Below are positions 17,677-26,845 of a DNA stretch of 62,251 nt, piece by piece. Made by a program: the position numbers and the translations under genes. The stretch comes from Chitinophagales bacterium 33-2 (GTDB taxonomy: Bacteria; Bacteroidota; Bacteroidia; Chitinophagales; Chitinophagaceae), in NCBI GenBank assembly GCA_002050435.1, contig MWYV01000046.1:1-62251 (forward strand), given 5' to 3'. The notes beneath the pieces are model-generated. The model had not been told where the DNA came from. It worked only from the letters and a program-made list of their open reading frames with translations, and did not search any database. How positions within the stretch are numbered: the stretch's first letter is position 1; each line of letters starts with the position of its first letter.

Positions 17677-18189
17677 TCAGGATTTGATCAGCGATTTGGA
17701 TTCGGTGATCATGCAATTTGCCTTTTCAACTACAAGGGCACGTTCATCTTCTGTAAGTTGTACTTCGATTTTCTGATTATTGCTGGAAGTAAACAGAATA
17801 GTGGTGAGTTTTTGCTTTCCTATTTTTTGTAATGCAGATGGAGTCGTATTTGTATTTCTGAAAACAATGGTAAATACGCCATCACAATTCATCGAACTGG
17901 TGTTTTTCTGGGTATTTTTCGATTTGCTTCCTTCAAAAGAAAAAGCGGCAGTGGACTGGTCATTAAAACAATTCCCTTTTAATGAAAATAAGAGCCGCAC
18001 TTCTTTGCTGTCTGCTTCAATGCTCAGGGAAATTCTTTCACCCTTCACTGTAGAAAAATTCATAAACCCTGAAGATAATTTTGGTTCCTGGCTGAACTGA
18101 TCGATACTTTTTCTCAATTTACATTCCTGCGAAAAACTTTCGATACTTACAAAAGATAAAATGAACAGGAGCAAAAGGGATGATTTCAT
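17677..18189 (-). CDS. Secreted protein of unknown function
   Basis: The protein has 170 residues with a signal peptide (MKSSLLLLFILSFVSIESFSQ). The mature part is a small beta-rich domain with four Cys residues (in ECKL, GNCF, MNCDG and ANCM) that could form two disulfides. Start ATG chosen at 18189 because it begins the signal peptide; the longer frame to 18231 has no support. I know no named family with this pattern. Confidence 0.65.
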   Translation of the reverse strand: MKSSLLLLFILSFVSIESFSQECKLRKSIDQFSQEPKLSSGFMNFSTVKGERISLSIEADSKEVRLLFSLKGNCFNDQSTAAFSFEGSKSKNTQKNTSSMNCDGVFTIVFRNTNTTPSALQKIGKQKLTTILFTSSNNQKIEVQLTEDERALVVEKANCMITESKSLIKS

Positions 18190-18318
18190 AATGTAGATTG
18201 GCTTTAAAAATAGAACCTTCCTCCAGAACACAGGGCCTTCAGATGTTAAAATCGACCAAATAATGCAAATGCCAGCCTAAAACAATGCATCGGAAGTAGT
18301 ATTTTCTGAGTCAGATTC

Positions 18319-18326
18319 TAGCTTTG
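18319..18326 (+). promoter_or_regulatory. Predicted -7 box for the DUF5686 gene
   Basis: TAGCTTTG matches TAnnTTTG and lies about 42 bases before the ATG at 18368. Confidence 0.55.
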
Positions 18327-18367
18327 CATTTTTAAAGGAACCACTATTGAACCGTAAGCAAGCCATT

Positions 18368-20827
18368 ATGCGTAAATATTTCTTTTTTCTTCTTCTCTTA
18401 TTTATTTCCATCCAGGGCATTGCACAATCATTCGTGGTTTCCGGGAAGATCACCAACAACAGGCTGGAACCGCTGGCTTTTGTAAGCATACAGTTAAAGC
18501 AATCTCAGGTAGGCACCATTACAAAAGAAGACGGTTCTTATACACTTAAGCTTGATCGTGGCACATACGACCTGATGATCAGCATGGTAGGTTATAAAGA
18601 CCGGGTGTTGAAGCTTACCGTTACTTCCAATTATGTTCAGAATATCATTCTTGATGAAAATGAAGATAGTAACCTGGAGGATATCGTGATCAGGGTGAAG
18701 ATCAAAGACCGCTCAGAAGAAATCATCAGGAATGTAATCAGGAATAAGGAAGCACTCATGAATGCTTCCGGGCCCTATTCCAGCATGATCTATATTAAAG
18801 CGCTGCAACAGGATTCTTCCACCAATAAAAAAGACCGCGGAAAAACAGATTCCTCTTTATTTCAAACCGATGAATATGATCTGAATGGAATGGCGATGGC
18901 AGAAATTTCACTGCAGCTGGATTATGAAACGGAATCCAGAATGCGGGAAGAAAGATTAGGTGTGAAGAAAAGCGGGAATGCAGAAAATCTTTTTTACCTG
19001 TCCACCACAGCCGGCGATTTTAATTTTTATAATAACCTGGTGAAAGTGCCTTCCATTTCAACCACACCCTTCCTCTCTCCCTTTAGCTATAGCGGTTTAC
19101 TTGCGTATAAATTTAAATCCATAAAGATTGAAAACAGGGATGGTCAAAGAGTGTATATTATTTCCATAAAACCAAGGCAATTAAGTAATGCAACTGTGGA
19201 AGGTGAAGTGACCATTGCAGACAGTTCCTGGGCCATCTTACACTCAAAATTCCGGTTTCCCAGTTACCATCTTACGGAATATGATTTCTTTGAAGTGGAA
19301 CAGCAATACAGCTTTGTGCAGGATAAAGCATGGATGCTTACCAGGCAATTGTTTAACTATTATTCCAAATCCAGCAAAAGAAAACTATCAGGACAAACCC
19401 TGATCACCTATAATGATTTTGAACTGAATAAAAATTTTCCACGCCGCACGTTCGGTCTGGAGATCAGTTCCACAGCGCAGGAAGCTTATGAAAAAGACAG
19501 TTCTTTCTGGGAAACCGTAAGAACAGAACCGCTGACTGAAAAAGAATTGCGTTTCATTCGTTACCGCGACAGCATATACCGTATCACCAATACCGAAGTT
19601 TACCTGGACAGCATTGAGCGGGCAAACAACAGGGTGACATGGAAGAAGATCGGCCTGTTTGGTCAAACTTTCATTGACAGGAAAAAAGAAAGAGAATGGG
19701 TGTTGCCCCCGTTGATCTCTTTATATGAACCTTTCCAGTTTGGGGGAGGAAGGATCAGGCCTTCATTTTATTATTTTAAAAGGTTTGCATCCAGAAAAGA
19801 TATCAGGATCTATTCTGAAATCAGTTATGGATTCCGCAATAAGGATGTAAATGGTACCCTGCAACTCAGCAGGATGTATAATCCATTCAACCGGGGTTTT
19901 TACAAATTTGATGTGAACCGGGATTTTGACCGCATTTACCAGGGTGATGCCTGGATCAACCAGATTAAAAGAAGCAGCTATTTCCTGAATAATTATTTTG
20001 CAGTGGGCCATGGGCTTGAAGTAGCCAATGGACTGTTTATCTATACTGAAGCTGACCTTGCCCTCAGGCGGTCGGTAAATGGATATAAAACCAATGCAAA
20101 AATAGACAGCCTTTTTGGTGGCATCATTGACAACAACCAACCAGTTGCTTTTGATCCTTTCAATGCAGTTTATGCCAAAATCGATATCCGTTATACACCA
20201 CGCCAGCGATACATAAGAGAACCAAAAGAAAAGATCATCCTTGGATCCGCATGGCCTACTTTCTTCGCCACTTACAGAAAAGGCATTCCCGGACCCATCA
20301 GCAGCGTGGTTGATTTTGATTACCTGGAGTTTGGATTGGAACAAAAGATCAGCCTGGGGATCATGGGCATTACGCGGTATAATATTAAAAGCGGAAGTTT
20401 TCTAACTAAAAAAGACCTGAGATTACTGGATTATTCTTTCCAGCGTCGCGGCGACCCTTTTCTTTTTATGAATCCTGATGAAGCTTTCCAGTCGCTCGAT
20501 TCTACTTTCCCTCTTTTCAACAGGTTTTACCAGGGACACATGGTACATGAATTCAATGGAGCCTTGCTTAATAAAATCCCCATTTTTAAAAAATTGCAAC
20601 TGAGAGAAGTGGTCGGAGGCGGATTTTTGATTGCCCCGGAAATGAACCTGCGTTACGCTGAATTATTTGGTGGTGTGGAAAGGATTTTTAAATGGCCTTT
20701 CAACCCGCTTACAAAATTCAAATTGGGCGTTTATGTTGTAGGTTCTGTTGCCAACCAGTTCAATAATCCGCTGCAGTTCAAGGTTGGTTTTACTACGTGG
20801 GACCGAAAAAGAAATAAGTGGCATTAG
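18368..20827 (+). CDS. DUF5686 outer membrane protein with carboxypeptidase-like domain
   Basis: An 819-residue envelope protein of Bacteroidota type. A signal peptide (to about 20, FISIQGIAQS) is followed by a carboxypeptidase-regulatory-like domain (about 23-105; GTITKEDGSYTLKL and YDLMISMVGYKDRVL), as in the N-termini of TonB-linked receptors, then the DUF5686 region to the end, which is rich in alternating aromatic strands and closes with QFKVGFTTWD. It is probably a beta-barrel, but no TonB box or SusC plug is visible. Function is unknown. The ATG at 18368 is preferred over TTG at 18347 because it starts the signal peptide. Confidence 0.85.
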   Translation: MRKYFFFLLLLFISIQGIAQSFVVSGKITNNRLEPLAFVSIQLKQSQVGTITKEDGSYTLKLDRGTYDLMISMVGYKDRVLKLTVTSNYVQNIILDENEDSNLEDIVIRVKIKDRSEEIIRNVIRNKEALMNASGPYSSMIYIKALQQDSSTNKKDRGKTDSSLFQTDEYDLNGMAMAEISLQLDYETESRMREERLGVKKSGNAENLFYLSTTAGDFNFYNNLVKVPSISTTPFLSPFSYSGLLAYKFKSIKIENRDGQRVYIISIKPRQLSNATVEGEVTIADSSWAILHSKFRFPSYHLTEYDFFEVEQQYSFVQDKAWMLTRQLFNYYSKSSKRKLSGQTLITYNDFELNKNFPRRTFGLEISSTAQEAYEKDSSFWETVRTEPLTEKELRFIRYRDSIYRITNTEVYLDSIERANNRVTWKKIGLFGQTFIDRKKEREWVLPPLISLYEPFQFGGGRIRPSFYYFKRFASRKDIRIYSEISYGFRNKDVNGTLQLSRMYNPFNRGFYKFDVNRDFDRIYQGDAWINQIKRSSYFLNNYFAVGHGLEVANGLFIYTEADLALRRSVNGYKTNAKIDSLFGGIIDNNQPVAFDPFNAVYAKIDIRYTPRQRYIREPKEKIILGSAWPTFFATYRKGIPGPISSVVDFDYLEFGLEQKISLGIMGITRYNIKSGSFLTKKDLRLLDYSFQRRGDPFLFMNPDEAFQSLDSTFPLFNRFYQGHMVHEFNGALLNKIPIFKKLQLREVVGGGFLIAPEMNLRYAELFGGVERIFKWPFNPLTKFKLGVYVVGSVANQFNNPLQFKVGFTTWDRKRNKWH

Positions 20828-21282
20828 GAAAACTCTTCAAAACCATACCTGGCTTCACTCCAGAATGCATCCAGTGCAATGATCCTTGGTTTAAAAAAAC
20901 TGATGAGGCCGGGCCAGTCTTCTTTCTTGTATAAATTTAAAGGCTGGCTTACTTTGAATATGCTGCATGAAAGCTTCCCATAAACATCTGTTTCCCGGAA
21001 ATTCCAGGTCCATTGCTCACCCAGGTGCGCATGTAATATTTTGTTTAATGCCTGGAACTGTTCAAAATAAACCTGTTGTACAGAAAGTTCTTTATGACTG
21101 ATCTGTATGCTGATCCTTCCTTTATGTTTATCGGCACGCATCTTGAAACTGATAATCTTTTGTCCTGTTTTATAGTTGATCCAATTGAACTTTGCGCCCT
21201 CCGCAGACAAAACCGGTGACATATATTGTCCAAAGCGGGTCCAGAATGCCTCCCGGGTTTGTGAAACTTCTTTTGAATACAT
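20824..21282 (-). CDS. DUF4268 protein
   Basis: A 152-residue protein matching the DUF4268 pattern: FWTRFGQYMSP at the N-terminus, KFNWINYKTG, IEADKHK-like stretch KMRADKHKGRISIQI, and FWSEARYGFEEF at the end. Some members are fused to nucleases or occur in restriction systems, but many are small stand-alone genes like this one. It is convergent with the DUF5686 gene and overlaps it by four bases. Start taken at the ATG at 21282, where the family begins. Confidence 0.75.
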   Translation of the reverse strand: MYSKEVSQTREAFWTRFGQYMSPVLSAEGAKFNWINYKTGQKIISFKMRADKHKGRISIQISHKELSVQQVYFEQFQALNKILHAHLGEQWTWNFRETDVYGKLSCSIFKVSQPLNLYKKEDWPGLISFFKPRIIALDAFWSEARYGFEEFS

Positions 21283-21387
21283 AGTCAAAATTATAATCAG
21301 TAAGGTCAAAAAACGATGGATTTACTGCCTTTATTGGTGTAAATTCATTAAGCCGCTTCCTTTACCCTTTGAAGATCCCCAACTTTT

Positions 21388-23979
21388 ATGAAGAGGCTTT
21401 TAACCATTTTAATTTTAACCTGCATTTGCAACATTGTGAAAGCCGATCATATAACGGGTGGTGAGATGTTTTATACATACATAGGTAAAAATGGAAGCAA
21501 CCATGAATACCAGGTCACACTTAAATTGTTCATGCGTTGTTTCAGTGGAAGGCAATTCAATAATCCCGCGGTAATCTCTGTGTTCGATAGGTTGACCTTT
21601 GCGCGGATTACCAATGTTACCGTGCCACTTTTTTCCCAACAAAATCTTACACTACCAAATACAAATCCTTGCATTTCCAATCCCCCACTGGTTTGTTATG
21701 ATGTAGGTTTTTATGAATTCACTGTTTCCTTACCCGAGAATGTAAATGGTTATATTATATCAGGACAGGTAAACTACCGCATCTCCGGGATCAATAATCT
21801 CATAACGGGTTATGGCCAGATCGGAGCCACTTATACGGCAGAAATTCCAGGCACGATGCAAGTACCATCCGGACTTGCAAACAACAGTGCAAAATTCATA
21901 GGGAATGATCTTGTTATTGTTTGTGCAAACAATGCATTCACCTATAGCTTTGCTGCAAATGATGCTGATGGAGACGGATTACGTTATAGTTTTTGCGGTG
22001 CTTACCAGAGCAGTTCTTCCGGACAAATTACACCCCCTTTTCCACCACCTTATGAATCGGTTCCGTATGGGCAGGGCTATTTTGAGAACGCGCCTTTAGG
22101 TACCAGTGTTACGATCAATCCTCAAACAGGGCTGATCTCGGGAATTGCACCACCTTCAGGAGTTTATGTAGTTACTGTATGTGTGGAAGAAATAAGAAAC
22201 GGGCAGGTGATTGCCATTCAAAGGAAAGATCTGCAGATCAGCATTACCGAGTGTTCCATTGCTGCAGCAGTGCTGGAAAACGAATACCTGCTGTGTCAGG
22301 AAACAACTTCCATTTCAATTGCCAATATCTCTAGCAGTCCGCTGATCACAAGTCATAACTGGCAGGTGAAAGATAACAATGGAAATATTATTTTCACTTC
22401 TGCAGATCCTGTAATGAATTTCAATTTCACTGACACAGGGATCTACCAGGTAAAATTATTGATCAATTCCGGTCAGCAGTGTAATGATTCTGCAACCGCA
22501 GTTATCCGTGTGTATCCGGGTTTGCAGGCAGATTTTGATGTGTTTGGCCAATGCCTTACCAAACCCTCGCAATTCAACGACCTTTCCCAGACGCCTTATG
22601 GAATGGTCAATTCATGGAAATGGTTTTTTGGAAGTGCTACCACTACATCAACCATTAAAAATCCTTTACACACTTATGCGGTGACCGGTAATAAAACGGT
22701 ACAGTTAATAGTAGGAACTACAAAAGGCTGCCGCGATACCATTTTTAAAGTGATCAGCATTTTTGATAAGCCGCCCCTGCACATTCCTTCCAAAGACACT
22801 TTGATCTGTAATGGAGATACGGTTCAAATTTCAGCTGTCGGAAACGGTATTTTTTCCTGGAGCCCGAATATAAATATGCTCTCGGGCGCAACCAGCACGG
22901 CTTCGGTCTTTCCTTCCTCCACAACAAGTTACTTAGTCACCCTGAACGATAACGGCTGTCTGAATACTGACAGCATTCAAGTGAGGGTTGTAGATTTCGT
23001 TTCACTATCGATGCGTGCCGATACGGTGATCTGTTTATCAGATTCCATCAGCCTGGGGGCACAAACCAACGGACTTCATTTTTCCTGGTCGCCCGCTTTC
23101 AACCTTGCAGATCCAGATCAATTATTTACCCGTGCGCAGCCTGCAGCCACCACAACTTATCAATTAATTGCCTCTATTGGACATTGCAGCACTACCGGAA
23201 CCTATACGGTGAACACTGTCCCTTATCCTTATGTCAATGCCGGTGCAGATACCACCATTTGTTATGGAACAACAGGTATGCTGAATGGATCCAGTGATGC
23301 TATACAATACAGCTGGTCACCCGCCTTGATCCCAACGAATGCGCAAAGTCTTTCCACAACTGCACGGCCATTGAGTACGACATCTTTTGTGCTAACTGCA
23401 ACAGACAATAAAGGTTGTCCAAAACCTTCACACGACACGATGATTATGGCCGTTACTCCGAAAATTCAGGCATTTGCCGGAAATGATACTGCTGTTGTGA
23501 TCAACCAGCCACTTCAACTGAATGCCACTGGAGGCGTGCAGTATTTATGGTTTCCTGACCACTTTCTTTCTTTACCTACGGTGGCAGATCCGATCGCAGT
23601 ATTTAACGAAAACCTGGATGCAATCCGTTATACCGTGTATGTTTTTGATGATGTGGGATGTGTTGATTCTGCCAATATAAAAGTGACGGTGTATAAAACG
23701 CCGCCCATTGTTTTTATTCCTTCCGCTTTTACACCCAATAATGATGGAAAAAATGATGTTTTAAGACCCATTGCCGTTGGAATGGTCAATATCGCTTATT
23801 TCAGAATCTTTAACCGGTGGGGACAGCAGGTTTTTCAAACCAATATCAATGGTAAAGGATGGGATGGAAAAATTAATGGATTGCTGCAAAAAACAGAAAC
23901 CTATGTTTGGGAAGTAAAAGCCACAGATTTCCTGGGAAAACCCTACTTTTTGAAAGGTGTGGTAACGCTCATACGGTAA
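21388..23979 (+). CDS. T9SS-type (type B) secreted protein with PKD-like domain
   Basis: An 863-residue exported protein. After a signal peptide (about 1-19, ending near VKA) come Ig-like and PKD-like segments with repeated patterns such as WSPA/WSPN and TTSYLV, TTTYQLI, TTSFVLT, each about 85 residues apart, which suggest tandem beta-sandwich modules rather than one domain. The last 80 residues match the gliding motility-associated C-terminal domain (IPSAFTPNNDGKNDVL, FNRWGQQVF, YVWEVKATD), the secretion signal for the type IX secretion system. The protein is probably a cell-surface adhesin. An ATG preceded by CCCAACTTTT was taken as the start. Confidence 0.9.
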   Translation: MKRLLTILILTCICNIVKADHITGGEMFYTYIGKNGSNHEYQVTLKLFMRCFSGRQFNNPAVISVFDRLTFARITNVTVPLFSQQNLTLPNTNPCISNPPLVCYDVGFYEFTVSLPENVNGYIISGQVNYRISGINNLITGYGQIGATYTAEIPGTMQVPSGLANNSAKFIGNDLVIVCANNAFTYSFAANDADGDGLRYSFCGAYQSSSSGQITPPFPPPYESVPYGQGYFENAPLGTSVTINPQTGLISGIAPPSGVYVVTVCVEEIRNGQVIAIQRKDLQISITECSIAAAVLENEYLLCQETTSISIANISSSPLITSHNWQVKDNNGNIIFTSADPVMNFNFTDTGIYQVKLLINSGQQCNDSATAVIRVYPGLQADFDVFGQCLTKPSQFNDLSQTPYGMVNSWKWFFGSATTTSTIKNPLHTYAVTGNKTVQLIVGTTKGCRDTIFKVISIFDKPPLHIPSKDTLICNGDTVQISAVGNGIFSWSPNINMLSGATSTASVFPSSTTSYLVTLNDNGCLNTDSIQVRVVDFVSLSMRADTVICLSDSISLGAQTNGLHFSWSPAFNLADPDQLFTRAQPAATTTYQLIASIGHCSTTGTYTVNTVPYPYVNAGADTTICYGTTGMLNGSSDAIQYSWSPALIPTNAQSLSTTARPLSTTSFVLTATDNKGCPKPSHDTMIMAVTPKIQAFAGNDTAVVINQPLQLNATGGVQYLWFPDHFLSLPTVADPIAVFNENLDAIRYTVYVFDDVGCVDSANIKVTVYKTPPIVFIPSAFTPNNDGKNDVLRPIAVGMVNIAYFRIFNRWGQQVFQTNINGKGWDGKINGLLQKTETYVWEVKATDFLGKPYFLKGVVTLIR

Positions 23980-24102
23980 ATATTGATTTTTGTGAGATCT
24001 AGCATCTATGTTGTTGCTGGTATTCCTCATCTAATCCAAATTCTTTCCTTTCATTGATTCCGGCATCTTTTTGTAATGCATATAGGTATTAAAAGATACC
24101 TT

Positions 24103-24243
24103 ATGAAACATATACAGGATATATTCGTGCACAACGGAGTTAGAAGTGAAAAAACAGAGGCGCTATCAACTATTTTAATGATATCACTATTTCTTGGATT
24201 TTGGGGGGCAAGTTTTTATGTGTTGCTGAATAGTATGGCCTGA
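24103..24243 (+). CDS. 46-residue single-span membrane protein
   Basis: The ORF starts MKHIQDIFVHNGVRSEKTEA (hydrophilic) and continues with one hydrophobic helix (about 21-41) ending SFYVLLNSMA. Its C-terminus resembles that of the 13282-13404 ORF (ASLYLLINSPA). It is followed 21 bases later by a strong terminator, so it is probably transcribed alone. An N-terminus inside and C-terminus outside would follow from the charges. Its size and isolation recall small membrane regulators, but no function can be given. Confidence 0.55.
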   Translation: MKHIQDIFVHNGVRSEKTEALSTILMISLFLGFWGASFYVLLNSMA

Positions 24244-24263
24244 AATCTATGATCACCTTTACA

Positions 24264-24288
24264 GCCTCTTATTAAAGAGGCTTTTTTT
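24264..24288 (+). terminator. Terminator of the 46-residue membrane protein gene
   Basis: The stem GCCTCTT/AAGAGGC is followed by a run of seven T. Confidence 0.9.
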
Positions 24289-24305
24289 ATAATTATCAAC
24301 CCCGT

Positions 24306-24479
24306 TTATTTTTTTCTCTTAAAGTTGATCAGGTTACCAATACGCCTGATCCTGTTAGAAAGCATGTGTAATTGGCGCCAGCAAATGCCTGATTCCAGCG
24401 CCTTTGAAAATATTCTGGATTCTTCCATGTAAAGATCTAATAGCCTTTTAATGTTCATCCGCTCAAAATCCTGTTCCAT
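24306..24479 (-). CDS. 57-residue helical protein
   Basis: The ORF runs from MEQDFERMNIKRLLDLYMEE to a basic end, NFKRKK. It is amphipathic throughout (RIFSKALESGICWRQLHMLS), with charged and hydrophobic positions spaced as in a two-helix coiled coil, and it contains no membrane segment. Small proteins of this pattern occur in related genomes, but I cannot name the family. It lies between the terminator and the divergent GNAT gene and shares no strand neighbour. Confidence 0.45.
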   Translation of the reverse strand: MEQDFERMNIKRLLDLYMEESRIFSKALESGICWRQLHMLSNRIRRIGNLINFKRKK

Positions 24480-24575
24480 ACATTTTTATAAACACAACAA
24501 ACGCTCCTGATTCTTTGGATCTACAATAAAGAAGATGAAGTCAGGAATATCAGTTTTTTTAATTAACCGCACGCT

Positions 24576-24583
24576 TATTTTTG
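24576..24583 (+). promoter_or_regulatory. Predicted -7 box abutting the GNAT gene start
   Basis: TATTTTTG ends three bases before the ATG at 24587. If transcription starts at the usual distance, the message would be leaderless or nearly so. Confidence 0.5.
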
Positions 24584-24586
24584 CCT

Positions 24587-25117
24587 ATGCCTGAACTTTT
24601 TTTACGAGCAGCGGCAAAAGAAGACATTCCGCGTTTGAACAGCCTGGTGAACAGTGCCTACCGGGGAATCTCCTCGAAAGCTGGTTGGACTACAGAAGCT
24701 GACTTTCTTGAAGGCATCCGTGTGAATGAAGAAGGTTTGGGAAAGATGCTGAATGAAAAAAACGCAGTGATCCTGGTTGGATTGCGGGATGAAAATATCA
24801 TCGCCTGCGTATTTCTTCAAAAATTGGAAAACAACCTTTACCTGGGAATGCTTACAGTTGCACCGGGTTTACAGGATCAGGGATATGGAAAATTGTTGCT
24901 GCAGGCGGCAGAGAAACAGGCCTCCAAATGGGAATGTGCAGCAATTGTAATGAATGTAATTACGCTGAGAAAAGAATTGATCAATTGGTATGAAAGGCAT
25001 GGCTATCATATTACCCCGGAAAGAAAACCATTTCCAAAGGATCCGCGGTTTGGAATTCCCAAACAGGAACTGGAATTTCTTGTAATGAAAAAAGAAATCA
25101 ATAAAGTTGCCCGCTGA
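24587..25117 (+). CDS. GNAT-family N-acetyltransferase
   Basis: A 176-residue acetyltransferase of the GNAT fold. The N-terminal strand-helix (LFLRAAAKEDIPRLNSLVNS) and the acetyl-CoA-binding motif A (YLGMLTVAPGLQDQGYGKLL, with Q/R-x-x-G-x-G/A as QDQGYG) are clear, followed by the motif B region ending YERHGYHI. The substrate cannot be told. The start is taken at ATG 24587; the frame also allows a TTG at 24581. The FkbM gene starts five bases after its stop, so the two share a transcript. Confidence 0.87.
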   Translation: MPELFLRAAAKEDIPRLNSLVNSAYRGISSKAGWTTEADFLEGIRVNEEGLGKMLNEKNAVILVGLRDENIIACVFLQKLENNLYLGMLTVAPGLQDQGYGKLLLQAAEKQASKWECAAIVMNVITLRKELINWYERHGYHITPERKPFPKDPRFGIPKQELEFLVMKKEINKVAR

Positions 25118-25121
25118 CCTG

Positions 25122-25849
25122 ATGAAAAAATGGATCGACCTTTTGAAATTATTATTTCGCGCTGGTAAGTACCGTTTTGTGCAGGATCGGCCGGAATTTC
25201 GTTTTATGATGCAAAAGATCCGCAAAGGTGCGGTTGTCATTGATATCGGTGCGCACAAAGGTGGTTATAGTTTCTGGATGAAAGAAGCTATTGGTAAGGA
25301 AGGGAAATTGATCGCTTTTGAGCCGCAGGAGAAAGGTTATCTTATATTGAAAGATCTCTTCAAACAGTCAAATGTGACCTTGGAAAACATGGCGGTTTCG
25401 GATACAGAAGAAACACGCACGCTTTACATACAGCCACAACAAAACATTGTTTCCTACGAGGCTTCACTTGAAAATAAATATGAAGACCCGGACCAGGCTT
25501 TTGTGAGAACAACCACGATCGACAGGTATTGCTCAAAACACAACATCATACCTGGTTTTATAAAAATTGATGTGGAGGGTCATGAATTACAGGTGATACA
25601 AGGTGCAAGAGATACCTTAACCACACATCATCCTGGCTTACTGGTAGAAGCAGAAGCGCGCCATATTGGTGAAGAAAACTTAGCGCACTGTTTAAGCTGT
25701 TGCAGCAAATGAATTACAAAGGATGTTTTTTTTATGATGGAAAGCGATGGCCACTGGAAGCATTCAACGTTTCGATTCACCAGCAACCAGCCAATATTTC
25801 TAAAAAGCTTTATGCAAATAATTTTGGGTTTGAAAGACCAGAGGTTTGA
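25122..25849 (+). pseudogene. FkbM-family methyltransferase, interrupted by a -1 frameshift
   Basis: The first frame (25122-25712) gives 196 residues of a SAM-dependent methyltransferase: IDIGAHKGGYSFW (motif I), then IDRYC and PGFIKIDVEGHELQVIQGA, the FkbM hallmark. It goes on in a new frame (LVEAEARHIGEENLAH, then a stop at 25712). The other frame, entered near 25680-25690, carries the expected family C-terminus: LFKLLQQMNYKGCFFYDGK and FNVSIHQQ, ending at 25849. So one base has been lost around TTAGCGCACTG. It is either a real mutation or a sequencing error. It follows the GNAT gene by five bases. Confidence 0.8.
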
Positions 25850-25851
25850 AC

Positions 25852-26067
25852 CTAAACCTTCATTCCTTTTCGCGCTGGTCTTCCGATCAGCACATAAATG
25901 ATCAACCCAACAACTGGTGCTAGTGAAATTACAAGTGCCCAAAAGATTTTTGCAGGAAGTGAAATGTCCCGCCGTTTTACCAGCCCGATAATGCTGGTAG
26001 CCAAAACCACAAGCCAAATTAGCATCAACAAAAGAAAGACCCATAAAGCGGTACCTGCTAATTCCAT
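25852..26067 (-). CDS. PLDc_N (phospholipase D nuclease N-terminal-like) membrane protein
   Basis: A 71-residue protein with two hydrophobic helices (about 5-29 and 43-60) and the typical loop KRRDISLPAKIFWALVISLA, which is the PLDc_N pattern. The end is basic (IGRPARKGMKV). It is a small inner membrane protein of unknown function; it contains no HKD catalytic motif. The start at 26067 is the ATG that opens the first helix. It is divergent from pdxJ, and the predicted pdxJ promoter overlaps its 5' region. Confidence 0.8.
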   Translation of the reverse strand: MELAGTALWVFLLLMLIWLVVLATSIIGLVKRRDISLPAKIFWALVISLAPVVGLIIYVLIGRPARKGMKV

Positions 26068-26085
26068 AACTATTCCTTTTAAACC

Positions 26086-26093
26086 TATTTTTG
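26086..26093 (+). promoter_or_regulatory. Predicted pdxJ -7 box
   Basis: TATTTTTG ends four bases before the pdxJ ATG, so the leader would be no more than a few bases. Confidence 0.5.
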
Positions 26094-26097
26094 ATCC

Positions 26098-26820
26098 ATG
26101 TTCACCCGACTGTCTGTAAACATCAACAAGTTTGCCACGCTTCGCAATAGCAGGGGAGGCAACAACCCTGATGTGATAAAAGCAGCAATAGATGCACAAA
26201 GATTTGGAGCGGATGGAATCACTGTGCATCCCCGACCCGACGAAAGACATATCCGTTATGCAGATGTAAAAGCGATCAAACATATCGTTACAACCGAATT
26301 CAATATTGAAGGCAACTGCAGGGAAAAGAAATTTGTTGACCTGGTTCTTGAAGTAAACCCGGTGCAGGTAACACTCGTACCCGATGAAGAAGGCCAGCTG
26401 ACTTCTGATCATGGATGGAACACGGTTGCACAAAAAAATTATCTTAAAGCGATCATTCCTGTTTTTCAAAAACAGGGGATCAGGGTTTCCATCTTTGTTG
26501 ACCCGGATATCAAAATGGTGGAAGGCGCCGCTGAAACCGGAACCGACCGCATAGAACTCTACACAGAAAGTTTTGCCTCACTATTTGCACAAAATGAAAA
26601 AGAAAAAGCAGTAGCACCTTATGTAGCAGCTGCTGAAAAAGCAAAAGAACTTGGATTGGGCATCAACGCAGGACATGATCTTGATCTTCATAACCTGAAA
26701 TATTTTAAAACCCATATTCCATTGCTGGAAGAAGTAAGCATTGGGCATGCACTGATCAGTGATGCATTATACCTTGGTTTTGAAAACGCGATACAGATCT
26801 ACAAAAGACAACTTACATAA
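26098..26820 (+). CDS. pdxJ: Pyridoxine 5'-phosphate synthase
   Basis: The enzyme condenses 1-deoxy-D-xylulose 5-phosphate with 3-amino-2-oxopropyl phosphate to form pyridoxine 5'-phosphate, in the DXP-dependent vitamin B6 route, in the cytoplasm. The 240 residues are a TIM barrel with the diagnostic start RLSVNINKFATLRNSRGGNNP, GADGITVHPRPDERHI, LVPDEEGQLTSDHGW and the C-terminal EVSIGHALISDALYLGF. The gene is monocistronic. Confidence 0.97.
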   Translation: MFTRLSVNINKFATLRNSRGGNNPDVIKAAIDAQRFGADGITVHPRPDERHIRYADVKAIKHIVTTEFNIEGNCREKKFVDLVLEVNPVQVTLVPDEEGQLTSDHGWNTVAQKNYLKAIIPVFQKQGIRVSIFVDPDIKMVEGAAETGTDRIELYTESFASLFAQNEKEKAVAPYVAAAEKAKELGLGINAGHDLDLHNLKYFKTHIPLLEEVSIGHALISDALYLGFENAIQIYKRQLT

Positions 26821-26821
26821 A

Positions 26822-26841
26822 AAGCTCCCCGGAGAGAGCTT
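26822..26841. terminator. Weak hairpin between pdxJ and the MBL gene
   Basis: AAGCTC/GAGCTT with an 8-base loop lies between the two convergent genes. There is no long T run, so its strength is uncertain. Confidence 0.45.
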
Positions 26842-26845
26842 CAAT

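Noticed and set aside
25640..25712. Programmed frameshift in the FkbM gene
   Set aside because: No slippery heptamer or following structure was found, so a mutation or sequence error is the simpler reading.
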